7,265 bases of DNA. Source: Desulfobacterales bacterium (lineage in GTDB: Bacteria; Desulfobacterota; Desulfobacteria; Desulfobacterales; Desulfobacteraceae). The notes under the pieces were generated by a model. The model made no database searches. It was not told the origin of the DNA and saw only the letters and a program-made list of their open reading frames with translations. Shown one piece after another: positions 1 through 6,911 of this stretch (position 1 is the stretch's first letter; the number at the start of each line of letters is the position of its first letter). Location of the stretch: positions 1-7,265 of the forward strand of contig JAKSBM010000782.1 in NCBI GenBank assembly GCA_022361135.1. The letters are read 5' to 3'. A program made the position numbers and the translations under genes.

Positions 1-904
1 GCAGAAGGCAGGCGGCAATGGACATGAGGAAGATGGAGGACCACATCCAGCCTACCATGCCGCTTTTGCCGTGGAGGCCTGCGTAGAGGTATTGAAAATG
101 GGCCGTGTGGGAGGGGATGGCGGAATAAAAGACCACAAAGACCTCGCAGACCATGAAAAAGAGGTTGGCGATGAGGCCGTAGGTGGCGATGACGGCCAAT
201 GATTGGATGGCCTTGTTCCCGGCATCAAAGGGGGTGAGGCGGCGGATGACCAGGGCCAGGAGGATGAGCAGGGCCGGGCCCGATGCAAAGGCCGAGGCCA
301 GGAAGCGGGGGGCCAGAATCGCGGTGAGCCAGAAGCCCCGTCCCGGAAGGCCGCAATAGATAAAGGCGGTCATGGTGTGGATGGAAAAGGCCATGGGGAT
401 GGAGAGGTAAATCAGGGGCTTCAGCCATTTGGGGGGAACCACCCCGTTGTACTCCGCATCCAGGACCTTCCAGCCGATGATGATATTGAGGATAAGGTAG
501 ACGGTGAGGACGTTCCCGTCCCAGAAGAGCATGGACCAGGGGGTGGGGTGAAGGAAGATGTTCAGGGCCCGGGTGGGTTGGCCCAGGTGGACCAGAAGGT
601 AGGTGAGACACATGCACAGGGCGGCCACGGCCAGGAATTCCCCCAGGATGGTGATTTTCCCAAAGGCTTTATAGTTGTGGAGGTAATAGGGGAGGACCAG
701 CATGACCCCACCGGCGGCAACCCCGACGAAAAAGGTCATCTGGGCGGTGTAAAATCCCCAGGAGACATCCCGGCTCTGGCCGGTGACGGTGAGGCCGGTG
801 GTGAACTGATCCACGTAAAATCCCAGGCCCAGGGCCATGAGGGCCACCAGGCTCCCCATCCAAATCCAATAGCTGCGGCTTCCCTTGAATAATATTTCCA
901 GCAT
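1..904 (-). CDS. dsrP: DsrP-like NrfD-family integral membrane subunit (3' end outside window)
   Basis: The reading frame opens with ATG at 904 and runs to the window edge, giving 301 residues without a stop; DsrP proteins are usually nearer 400. AAGGA at 917-913 lies 8 nt before the ATG. Hydrophobic stretches near residues 14-32, 51-75, 85-106, 126-146, 162-182, 199-220, 233-260 and 283-301 suggest at least eight membrane helices. The segments SRDVSWGFYTAQ (44-55), PYYLHNYKAFGKITILGEF (72-90) and LTAILAPRFLASAFASGPAL (193-212) match what I remember of DsrP. In sulfate reducers DsrP is the NrfD-type quinone-interacting subunit of the DsrMKJOP complex, which links the membrane quinone pool to sulfite reduction. 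Oddly, the gene directly upstream is a regulator, not dsrO, so this may be a relocated copy or a paralogue in another complex. NrfD-family membership is close to certain; the DsrP label is less so. Confidence 0.8.
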   Translation of the reverse strand, partial: MLEILFKGSRSYWIWMGSLVALMALGLGFYVDQFTTGLTVTGQSRDVSWGFYTAQMTFFVGVAAGGVMLVLPYYLHNYKAFGKITILGEFLAVAALCMCLTYLLVHLGQPTRALNIFLHPTPWSMLFWDGNVLTVYLILNIIIGWKVLDAEYNGVVPPKWLKPLIYLSIPMAFSIHTMTAFIYCGLPGRGFWLTAILAPRFLASAFASGPALLILLALVIRRLTPFDAGNKAIQSLAVIATYGLIANLFFMVCEVFVVFYSAIPSHTAHFQYLYAGLHGKSGMVGWMWSSIFLMSIAACLL

Positions 905-953
905 ATCCGTATTCCTTTTCAATTTGAGATTCCATGGCCCGGGAGATTCGGGG

Positions 954-967
954 CCGGTTGGAACCGG
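954..967. repeat. Inverted repeat between the regulator and the dsrP-like gene
   Basis: CCGGTT and AACCGG form perfect 6-bp arms around a 2-bp centre, 49 bp before the dsrP-like start codon. A hairpin would have a loop of 2-4 nt and no T-run follows on the minus strand, so it is a poor intrinsic terminator. A protein-binding site is the likelier reading, but the element is short and its role is inferred. Confidence 0.4.
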
Positions 968-992
968 GGTATAGGATACGGGAGTTGCCGGG

Positions 993-1010
993 GACTAAAT
1001 TTTGACTAAA
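993..1010 (-). promoter_or_regulatory. Paired heptamer direct repeat, possible SARP-type operator
   Basis: On the minus strand TTTAGTC occurs at 1010-1004 and again at 999-993, separated by AAAA, giving an 11-bp period, about one helical turn. The first copy overlaps the TAG stop of the upstream regulator (1008-1006). Known SARP activators bind heptameric direct repeats at 11-bp spacing, and the adjacent gene encodes a winged helix plus BTAD protein. A weak -10-like TATCCT lies at 978-973, 14 nt downstream, which is farther than the roughly 8 nt usual for SARP promoters. No good -35 is visible. The repeat is seen directly; its role is inferred. Confidence 0.4.
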
Positions 1011-4000
1011 CGGGACGGGTTTTTTGGGAATTTTTTTTGCCCATGAGGCGGTGGAAGCAGGCCGTTGTCTCCGATGAAATGGGGCAGTCCATGGCCGCCA
1101 GTTGGGCCTGGCAGCGTTCAAAGGTGAGGGTGACTTCCCGGTATCGGCCCTGGGCGGCCAGAAGGGCCATGGCCGTTTGGTGGAAGGTTTCGTCCAGGGG
1201 ATCGGCCTGGATGCCCTGCCGGGCCCAGTGGAGGGCTTCATCCGGTTCCTGGGTATGGTGGATGAGTCGTTTCATGAGGCCGAGGTGGGCCTGGGCCAGG
1301 GCCTCCCGTTTGGGGCGGCACCAGTCCTGGTACCGGGTGTCCTCCAGCAGGGGACCTGTGTAGACGTCCAGGGCGGCCCGGCACTGGGTGCAGATGTCCC
1401 GGGGATGGGTGGCGTTCTTTGCCGCCTGGGCATGGGTGCGGAATTGATCGAGGTCGCTTCGTCCCCCCGGGCCGGTACTGAGCCGGTATTGATCCCGTTG
1501 CCGCAGGAGGAAGGCCGATGGCGCCTTGGGGGGCAGATCGGGCTCCAGGAGTTTCCGCAACCGGCTGGCGGCCACGTTGAAGCGCTTCCCGGTCTTGGCG
1601 GGATCTTCCCCGGGCCAAAGGATTTCCAGGAGCAGATCCTTGGGCAGGTATCCCTTGTCCATGTGCAGGGCCAGGTATTTGAACAGGCCCAGGGACGGGG
1701 CGTGGCGCCAGGCTTCGGCCGGGATTTTCCGGTCCCCCACCTGGAGGGCAAAGGGTCCCAGGAGTTGGATTTTCAGGCTGGGGGCCCCGTGGCTTCTTTG
1801 ATTTATCTCTGGGATTTTTGTTTCACCTCTGTTGGGTGGAGGCGCGGGCAGACGATGGCGTACCCATTGGTCCCAACCCGGTTCCCGGCCCGGGGCCAGA
1901 AGGGTGTCCAGATCCCGGCCATGGGATTTCAAGGATGTTCCGGGGCGTGAATGGCTCCGGCAATGGAGAAGGAGGCATTGGGCCAGGGCCTGGAAATGGG
2001 GCCCCGGGGCCAGGCTGGGGATGAGTTCCTCCAGCAGCGCTTGGGCGGTTTCATGTTTCTTCTCCAGAACCAGGACCCGGGCCCGGGTGAGGCGGATCTG
2101 GGCCAGTGGGAAATCCAGTTCACGGTCCTGGATGCAGGCTTCGGCCCGGTTCAGGTGAGCGTGGGCCTGGCTGAAGTCTTTGCGGTGCATGGCCCTGCGG
2201 GCAAAGTGGTTCCAGGCATGGGCCTGGCCCCACCGATTGTCCGGGCCCTGGAAGACGTCCAGCCCCTTTTGGATGAGGTCTTCGGCCTCGGCCCAGGATG
2301 CCTTGCCTGCCTGGGCCAGCCCCATGATATTGTCGGCCCAGGAGAGGTAGAGCCATCCCTTCTGGCTGTCCCTGAGGTGGATTTCATTGGCGGTTTTGAT
2401 GCCCGCCCGGGCATGGGCAATGCCGGATTCGTAGTCTCCCAAACAATGGTCGGCCGCTGCACTCTGGTACCGGGCCAGGGGGATGCAGGCGGCCAGATTG
2501 TATGTGTTGGCCCGTTGGATGAGCCAGCGGTTCAGGCGGTGGGATTCCCGGAATCGGCCGGTGATGAAGAGGCGATAGGTCTCCGAGGTGGAGATGAGGA
2601 TTTGGGCGGCCTTGTTTTCCATGGGGGGATAGGCATTGATTTCTTCCTGGGTTTGGTCCTGGTAAGCCTGGGACAGCTCGATTTTCCCCAGGACCGCCGT
2701 GAAAAACACAAGATAGGTCATCATGAGGATATAGGTGGGGGCGGTGGGGTCCACCTGATCCAGGACCTGCTCCATGAGGCCCTTGGCTTCGGGGATATAG
2801 CCGGTGTAATAGTATTGGGCCCCCAGATCGGCCAGGCATTTTATGGCCGAGGGCTGGTCCCTTAACTCCTGGAAGAGGGCATGGGCCTGCTTAAGGCAGG
2901 TGATGGCCCGGGGTGAATCTCCGTAATAGGAGTGCTGCTTGGCGGCCATGAAAAGAATCTGGGGATGCTGGTCCCTCACCGAATCGGGGATTTTGTCCAG
3001 GCAGGCTTTGACAAAGGGCATCTTTCCCCGGAGGAGGAATTGGACCTCCAGCTCCGAGAGCAGGTCGGCGGCCCGGTCATAGGCCCGGGCTTCGATGTAA
3101 TGGTGCAGGGCCAGGGCATGGCCGGTTCGGGCCAGTATCTTTCCGGCCCTGAGGTGGAGCCGGGTGATTTGGTCCGTCCCCAGGAGTTGGCGGGCCTGGG
3201 CCCTGAGGAAATCCCGGAGCAGGTCATGGTAGTGAAAGCTGGGGGGATCTCCGGCCAGGGGGAAGACCATGAGGTGGTCCCGGACCAGGGCCTGGAAGCT
3301 TTTTTTCGAATGGTCGATTTTCAGGATTTCATCGCAATAAGCCGGTTCCAGAGGGGCCAGGAGGGCGGTTTTTACCATGAATTCCCGTCGTTCCAGGGAT
3401 TGGTTTTCAAAGATATTTTCTTCCAGGTAGGCAAATACCTGTTCCCGGGAATCGGGGAATGTCTCCAGGGGGCTGCCCCAATTGCTCTGGTTCATGGCGC
3501 AGTGGAAAAGGACCAGGCCGGCTGCCCAGCCCCGGGTCTTGGTCTGGATGTGGTCCAGGTCGATTTCGGCCAGGGCCTGGGAGGGGGGTGCTGCGCCCCC
3601 GGGGGGCAGGCCCTCGAAAAAGGCCTGGGTCTCTTTCCGGGTAAATGCCAGCTCTCCCTCTCCGATGTCTAAAACCCCCAGTCCGGCCCGGAGTCGGGAA
3701 ATTTTCAGGTTCGGTGGGCGACGGCCGGCCAGGACCAGGGTGACCGTGGGGGGCAGTCGGTCCAGGATGAATTCCAAAATGGGGTTGAGGTGGGGGCTGA
3801 CCTGGTGGAAGTCGTCCAGGACCATGAGAAGGGGGCGGTTCACTCCGCGTTCAAGGGCCCCCAGCCAGTCCAGCAGCCACCTTTCCTTATCTGCCAGGTG
3901 GGGAGCCGGGGCCGGGGGGAGATCAAGTCCGGCCAGGGCCAGCCCCTGGTTCAAATAGGACATGAAAAGGGAGAAGTCCTGGTCAAATCGGTCCAGTCGG

Positions 4001-4191
4001 TACCAGAGGGTATGGGCCTGGGTTTCCCGGGCCCGGGCCAGGAATTGGGCGGCCAATGTGGTTTTGCCGAAGCCGGCTCCGGCCGTTATCTGGATCAGAC
4101 GGATTCCCTCCCCGGGAATTCCGAGGAGTCGGTTTCGGTTGAGAATATGCCCCCCAGTCGGGGGGGTGAGTTTGGCCGAGAGCAGGGTCAT
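1006..4191 (-). CDS. MalT-like STAND ATPase regulator with C-terminal winged helix and BTAD
   Basis: This is a predicted cytoplasmic signal-transduction ATPase and transcription factor of 1061 residues. An ATG six codons upstream (4209) is the alternative start. I prefer 4191 because the protein then begins MTLLSAKLTPP, close to MalT-family N-termini, and because a promoter fits exactly before it. Walker A is AGAGFGKT (37-44) and Walker B is LLMVLDD (121-127). AGRRPP (155-160) and ELAFTRKE (180-187) also follow the MalT pattern. An alpha-helical, Ala/Leu-rich TPR-like stretch spans about 340-745. A basic, Pro-rich linker leads to an OmpR-like winged helix (about 806-906, starting LKIQLLGPFALQVG) and a BTAD (about 909-1054, with LDVYTGPLL and DPLDETFHQTAMALL). 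The MalT scaffold thus carries a SARP-type output instead of a LuxR helix-turn-helix. The inducer and targets cannot be read from sequence. It starts 110 nt after oxyR and ends 101 nt before the dsrP-like gene. Confidence 0.9.
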   Translation of the reverse strand: MTLLSAKLTPPTGGHILNRNRLLGIPGEGIRLIQITAGAGFGKTTLAAQFLARARETQAHTLWYRLDRFDQDFSLFMSYLNQGLALAGLDLPPAPAPHLADKERWLLDWLGALERGVNRPLLMVLDDFHQVSPHLNPILEFILDRLPPTVTLVLAGRRPPNLKISRLRAGLGVLDIGEGELAFTRKETQAFFEGLPPGGAAPPSQALAEIDLDHIQTKTRGWAAGLVLFHCAMNQSNWGSPLETFPDSREQVFAYLEENIFENQSLERREFMVKTALLAPLEPAYCDEILKIDHSKKSFQALVRDHLMVFPLAGDPPSFHYHDLLRDFLRAQARQLLGTDQITRLHLRAGKILARTGHALALHHYIEARAYDRAADLLSELEVQFLLRGKMPFVKACLDKIPDSVRDQHPQILFMAAKQHSYYGDSPRAITCLKQAHALFQELRDQPSAIKCLADLGAQYYYTGYIPEAKGLMEQVLDQVDPTAPTYILMMTYLVFFTAVLGKIELSQAYQDQTQEEINAYPPMENKAAQILISTSETYRLFITGRFRESHRLNRWLIQRANTYNLAACIPLARYQSAAADHCLGDYESGIAHARAGIKTANEIHLRDSQKGWLYLSWADNIMGLAQAGKASWAEAEDLIQKGLDVFQGPDNRWGQAHAWNHFARRAMHRKDFSQAHAHLNRAEACIQDRELDFPLAQIRLTRARVLVLEKKHETAQALLEELIPSLAPGPHFQALAQCLLLHCRSHSRPGTSLKSHGRDLDTLLAPGREPGWDQWVRHRLPAPPPNRGETKIPEINQRSHGAPSLKIQLLGPFALQVGDRKIPAEAWRHAPSLGLFKYLALHMDKGYLPKDLLLEILWPGEDPAKTGKRFNVAASRLRKLLEPDLPPKAPSAFLLRQRDQYRLSTGPGGRSDLDQFRTHAQAAKNATHPRDICTQCRAALDVYTGPLLEDTRYQDWCRPKREALAQAHLGLMKRLIHHTQEPDEALHWARQGIQADPLDETFHQTAMALLAAQGRYREVTLTFERCQAQLAAMDCPISSETTACFHRLMGKKNSQKTRPV
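4150..4165 (-). other. GC hairpin in the first codons of the regulator mRNA
   Basis: A perfect 6-bp C/G stem with a 4-nt loop lies inside the coding sequence, beginning about 26 nt after the preferred ATG. It encodes the Thr-Pro-Pro-Thr-Gly-Gly segment. Such a stem close to a start lacking a Shine-Dalgarno sequence could slow initiation. It may also simply reflect Pro and Gly codons in GC-rich DNA. Confidence 0.35.
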
Positions 4192-4197
4192 GGATGG

Positions 4198-4226
4198 GTT
4201 ATAATCCATTTGGAGCCGGGGTTCAA
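4198..4226 (-). promoter_or_regulatory. Sigma70-like promoter of the STAND-BTAD regulator, predicted leaderless
   Basis: On the minus strand a -35-like TTGAAC (4226-4221) is followed by a 17-nt spacer and a -10-like TATAAC (4203-4198). These match the consensus at 4 of 6 and 5 of 6 positions. Six bases then lead to the ATG at 4191, so the expected transcription start falls on its A. The -10 overlaps codons 3-4 of the longer reading frame (start 4209), which would leave that start untranscribed from this promoter. Neither ATG has a recognisable Shine-Dalgarno sequence. Confidence 0.5.
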
Positions 4227-4230
4227 CCGG
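4216..4230. repeat. Inverted repeat over the -35 of the regulator promoter
   Basis: The core is GGTT-C-AACC (4220-4228), flanked by CCGG on both sides with imperfect spacing. It covers the -35 element, where a bound protein would block or contact RNA polymerase. Its arms resemble those of the repeat at 954-967 beyond the other end of the same gene. Autoregulation is possible but inferred. Confidence 0.35.
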
Positions 4231-4301
4231 ATTGGTTCAGCGGCATGGAGCTGCAGTGTGGGGCGGTCGTTTGGGTGCCCCCCCCATTCCAGGGTGCCGG
4301 G
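4227..4301. other. oxyR-to-regulator intergenic DNA without a visible terminator
   Basis: After the oxyR stop no stem followed by a T-run is visible on the minus strand, so readthrough from the ahp unit into the regulator is possible. The stretch holds a direct repeat of gggtgcc (4273-4279 and 4292-4298, 19-bp period) and a run of eight C (4278-4285). I assign no function to either. Confidence 0.4.
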
Positions 4302-5249
4302 CTAAATATCCACCACCTGTACATGTCTTTTTTTCAAGGATTTGATATGGGGCGGAAGGTTTTCAATGATGCAGCCTTCCAGGGCGGAGATGATGATCTC
4401 CTTTAAAAAACTGCGGGAATAGACCAGGCTGACCTCCCGGGTGGGCATTGGGGAAGCAAAGGCTTTGATGTGGGTCTCTGCCTCTGCCGGGGACAATTCA
4501 TCCACGGCCATCTGGGGCAGGAGGGTAAAGCCTGAATTGGCGTTGACCAGTTTGATCAGGGTTTCCAGGCTGCCGCTTTCGAACCGGATGTTGGGATAGA
4601 CGCATTGGTTGCTCCCCAGGGAGCATATTTTGAGCATCTGGTTCCGGAAACAATGGCCCTCGGACATGAGCCAGAGGTCACCGCAGTCCAGATCGCTTTC
4701 CTGGATTTCCCTTTTTTCGTTGAGGGGATGATCCGGGTTGAGGTAGCAGTAGAAGGCTTCGTAATAGAGGTGCCGCTCAATGAGTTTGTCGTCGTTGAGG
4801 GGGGTGACCAGAAGGCCGGCATCCAGTTCGTCATTGTGCAACAGGCGGATGATGTCGTCGGTTTTGTGTTCATGGACCACCAGGTCCACCCCGGGGTAGC
4901 GTTCACAGAAATCCCCGATGAATTTAGGGATGACATAGGCGGCCAGGGTGGGGATGACGGCCAGTTCAAAGGTTCCCTTGGGCTCCAGGGATTTGGTATC
5001 GGCAATGGCCTGGAGCTTTTTATGTTCACGAATCACCAGGCGGGCCTGTTCGATCACGGCCCGTCCGGTTTCCGTTACCAGGATGGGTTTTTTGGAGCGG
5101 TCGAAGATGATCAATTCCAGTTCATCTTCCAGTTTCTGGATCTGGGCGGACAGGGAGGGCTGTGAGACATGGCAGGCCTTGGCTGCCTTGCCGAAATGAC
5201 GCTCCTGGTCCACGGCCAGTAAATATTCCAATTGGGTAAGGGTGGACAT
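4302..5249 (-). CDS. oxyR: OxyR-type LysR-family peroxide-sensing regulator
   Basis: The protein has 315 residues, close to the 305 of E. coli OxyR. An N-terminal LysR winged helix spans about 1-60 with the typical HFGKAAKACHVSQPSLSAQI (18-37), followed by a linker helix and a two-lobed regulatory domain. GHCFRNQMLKIC places Cys200 and Cys209 nine residues apart, the spacing of the redox pair Cys199/Cys208 in E. coli OxyR. SLETLIKLVNANSGFTLLP (227-245) also matches the family. By homology, peroxide forms the disulfide and switches the regulator on, inducing peroxidase genes. AAAGGA sits just before the ATG; a longer frame back to 5303 would overlap ahpF and lacks family similarity. The gene follows ahpF by 25 nt in the same direction, so it is probably transcribed with its likely targets and thereby autoregulated. 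No OxyR-box-like sequence is visible here; the ahpC promoter lies outside the window. Confidence 0.93.
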   Translation of the reverse strand: MSTLTQLEYLLAVDQERHFGKAAKACHVSQPSLSAQIQKLEDELELIIFDRSKKPILVTETGRAVIEQARLVIREHKKLQAIADTKSLEPKGTFELAVIPTLAAYVIPKFIGDFCERYPGVDLVVHEHKTDDIIRLLHNDELDAGLLVTPLNDDKLIERHLYYEAFYCYLNPDHPLNEKREIQESDLDCGDLWLMSEGHCFRNQMLKICSLGSNQCVYPNIRFESGSLETLIKLVNANSGFTLLPQMAVDELSPAEAETHIKAFASPMPTREVSLVYSRSFLKEIIISALEGCIIENLPPHIKSLKKRHVQVVDI

Positions 5250-5274
5250 GGTTCCTTTCCAAGGGAAGGCGGGG

Positions 5275-6825
5275 TCAGCCCTGTTTGAGAACCAGGTCCT
5301 CAAATGCTGTGAGGCCGGCCTTTGCCCCTTCTCCCATGCTGATAATAATTTGTTTATAGGGTACGGTGGTCACGTCCCCGGCTGCGTATATGCCCGGAAC
5401 CTTGGTTCTGCATTTTTCATCCACTTCAATTTCACCGAAGCGGTTGGTATCCACCGTATTATCCACAAAGCCGCTGTTGGGCGCAAGGCCGATCTGAACA
5501 AAGATTCCATCCAGGGGGATTTCCTCGATTCCTTCCGTTGCCCGGTCCTTGTATTTCAGCCCGGTGACCTTTTTCCCATCCCCAAGGACCTCCAGGGTCT
5601 GTGCATTGGTCCTGATGCTGACATTGGGCAGGGATCGGGCCTTTTCAATGAGGACCTGGTCGGCCTTGAGTTCCGGCAAAAATTCAAAGACGGTGACGCT
5701 TCCAACGATGCCGGCCAGGTCAATGGCCGCTTCAATGCCCGAATTTCCCCCGCCGATGACGGCCACATCCCGTCCCTTGTAAAAGGGGCCGTCGCAATGG
5801 GGGCAGAAGGCCACTCCCCGACCGGTGTATTCCGATTCTCCGGGGATATTCAGGGTTTTCCATTTGGCCCCGGTGGCGATGATCACAGCTCGGGCCTGGG
5901 CCGATTCCCCACTGTCCGTTGTCAGGCCATGGACCTTTCCGGTTTCAATGGCGGTGATGCGCCTGTGGGAGAGGACCTTGATATCATAGGCATTGACGTG
6001 TTCAAGCAATTGGCCGGCCAGTTCCGGCCCCTTAATATGGGGTATTGAAATCAGATTTTCAATACCCTGGGTGTCCTGGACCTGCCCCCCGATGCGTTCG
6101 GCCACCATCAGGGTTTTCAATCCCTTCCTGGCCGTATAAATGGCTGCGGCGGCACCGGCGGGCCCTCCACCGACGACGGCCACATCGTATTGACCCAGCT
6201 CCCGGGGAACAGCTTCCCCTGCCTGACTGCCGAATCTTTTTTCCAGGGTGGAAAGGAGTTGGACCAGGTCGGTTTTTCCGGAACCGATGAGGGTGGTGTC
6301 GTCCATGATCGAGGGAACCCCCTGGATGCCCAGCTGTGATACCTCGTCCTGGAAAAATGCGCCGTCCAGGGTCTCATGGGTGAACTCCGGGTGGAACACG
6401 GCCATGATATTCAGGGCCTGGACCACCCCGGGGCAGTTTTCACAGGAAAGGGAAACATAGGTCTTCAGGTGGATGGGGCCCTTGAGCCGGCCCACCCGTT
6501 CCAGGAGGGTGTCATCGGGCAACTTGCCCTTGTGGTCGGCATTGAGGATGGCCAGAACCAGGGAGGAAAATTCATGTCCCCCGGGGATTCCGCTGAAAAA
6601 TATGCCCGTGTCCATACCATTGCGCCGGACACCGAATCGGGGCGCCCCGGCGGTGGCGCCTGAAGTTTCCACCGTGATTTTTTCCGATGTGGCCGCCACC
6701 TGGTGGAGCATTTCAAGCAATTCGTCCTGCTGCCGGTGGGGGCTGTCATCCACGGAAAGGGATATTTGACCTTCCAGGGCATGGAATACGGTTTTGAGCT
6801 GTTCTAAAATTTGGGCGTCTAACAT
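5275..6825 (-). CDS. ahpF: Alkyl hydroperoxide reductase subunit F (AhpC-reducing flavoprotein)
   Basis: AhpF is a cytoplasmic FAD enzyme that moves electrons from NAD(P)H through two disulfide centres to AhpC. The protein is 516 residues, against 521 in E. coli, and appears intact. The N-terminal tandem thioredoxin-like domain (about 1-195) carries SCENCPG with Cys128 and Cys131. The thioredoxin-reductase-like part follows: FAD motif GGGPAGAAAA (219-228), CPHCDGP with Cys341 and Cys344, the NAD(P)H motif GGGNSGIEAA (358-367) and the closing FAD motif GIYAAGDVTTVPYKQ (478-492). The start at 6825 is chosen because MLDAQ aligns with the E. coli N-terminus and AAAGGGG lies 7 nt upstream; a start at 6852 would add nine unconserved residues. 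It sits between ahpC and oxyR in one apparent operon. Confidence 0.97.
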   Translation of the reverse strand: MLDAQILEQLKTVFHALEGQISLSVDDSPHRQQDELLEMLHQVAATSEKITVETSGATAGAPRFGVRRNGMDTGIFFSGIPGGHEFSSLVLAILNADHKGKLPDDTLLERVGRLKGPIHLKTYVSLSCENCPGVVQALNIMAVFHPEFTHETLDGAFFQDEVSQLGIQGVPSIMDDTTLIGSGKTDLVQLLSTLEKRFGSQAGEAVPRELGQYDVAVVGGGPAGAAAAIYTARKGLKTLMVAERIGGQVQDTQGIENLISIPHIKGPELAGQLLEHVNAYDIKVLSHRRITAIETGKVHGLTTDSGESAQARAVIIATGAKWKTLNIPGESEYTGRGVAFCPHCDGPFYKGRDVAVIGGGNSGIEAAIDLAGIVGSVTVFEFLPELKADQVLIEKARSLPNVSIRTNAQTLEVLGDGKKVTGLKYKDRATEGIEEIPLDGIFVQIGLAPNSGFVDNTVDTNRFGEIEVDEKCRTKVPGIYAAGDVTTVPYKQIIISMGEGAKAGLTAFEDLVLKQG

Positions 6826-6852
6826 GGTATTTCCCCTTTGTTGATATGGCAT

Positions 6853-6880
6853 CCCCGGCCGGGTTGGCCCCGGCCAGGGG
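6853..6880 (-). other. Strong intercistronic hairpin between ahpC and ahpF
   Basis: On the minus strand CCCC, a bulged T, GGCCGGG, a GCCAA loop, CCCGGCC and GGGG form an 11-bp all-GC stem with one bulge. No U-tract follows, so it does not look like a standard intrinsic terminator. It ends 27 nt before the ahpF start and leaves the AAAGGGG ribosome binding site free. A role in protecting the upstream ahpC message, in RNA processing or in partial attenuation is plausible. Confidence 0.6.
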
Positions 6881-6911
6881 GTGCGAAGTTAAGGCTTGGC
6901 TGAACCCGGGG

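Noticed and set aside
203..892. Long plus-strand open frame (229 codons) rich in Gly, Asp, Glu and Gln
   Set aside because: It is the antisense shadow of the NrfD-family gene, whose minus-strand translation has clear membrane helices and family motifs. The plus product is low-complexity and unlike any known fold.
669..1241. Minus-strand frame joining the end of the regulator to the start of the dsrP-like gene, with an ATG near 937
   Set aside because: It is out of frame with both genes, and its product loses all family similarity. The real starts and stops explain the region.
1102..2865. Plus-strand open frames at 1102-1950 (282 codons) and 1951-2865 (304 codons)
   Set aside because: Both lie opposite the STAND-BTAD gene. 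GC-rich codons in the real gene suppress antisense stops, and the products are Gly/Pro/Gln-rich without recognisable motifs.
3583..3607. G- and C-run palindrome inside the regulator gene
   Set aside because: It encodes a Pro-Pro-Gly-Gly-Ala-Ala-Pro-Pro linker in frame, so codon choice in GC-rich DNA explains it.
1100..4000. Very frequent CCAGG/GGCC-type words across the regulator gene, considered as a repeat family
   Set aside because: They fall at varying spacings and follow from Ala, Leu, Gln and Gly codons of the helical repeat region. No periodic DNA repeat was found.
4278..4285. Run of eight C in the oxyR-to-regulator gap as a phase-variation tract
   Set aside because: Eight is short for a contingency tract. 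It lies upstream of the -35 (about 50 bp) rather than in the promoter spacer, and one sequence shows no length variation.
5242..6048. Plus-strand frame of 268 codons opposite ahpF
   Set aside because: It is antisense to an intact, strongly conserved AhpF frame and has no independent support.
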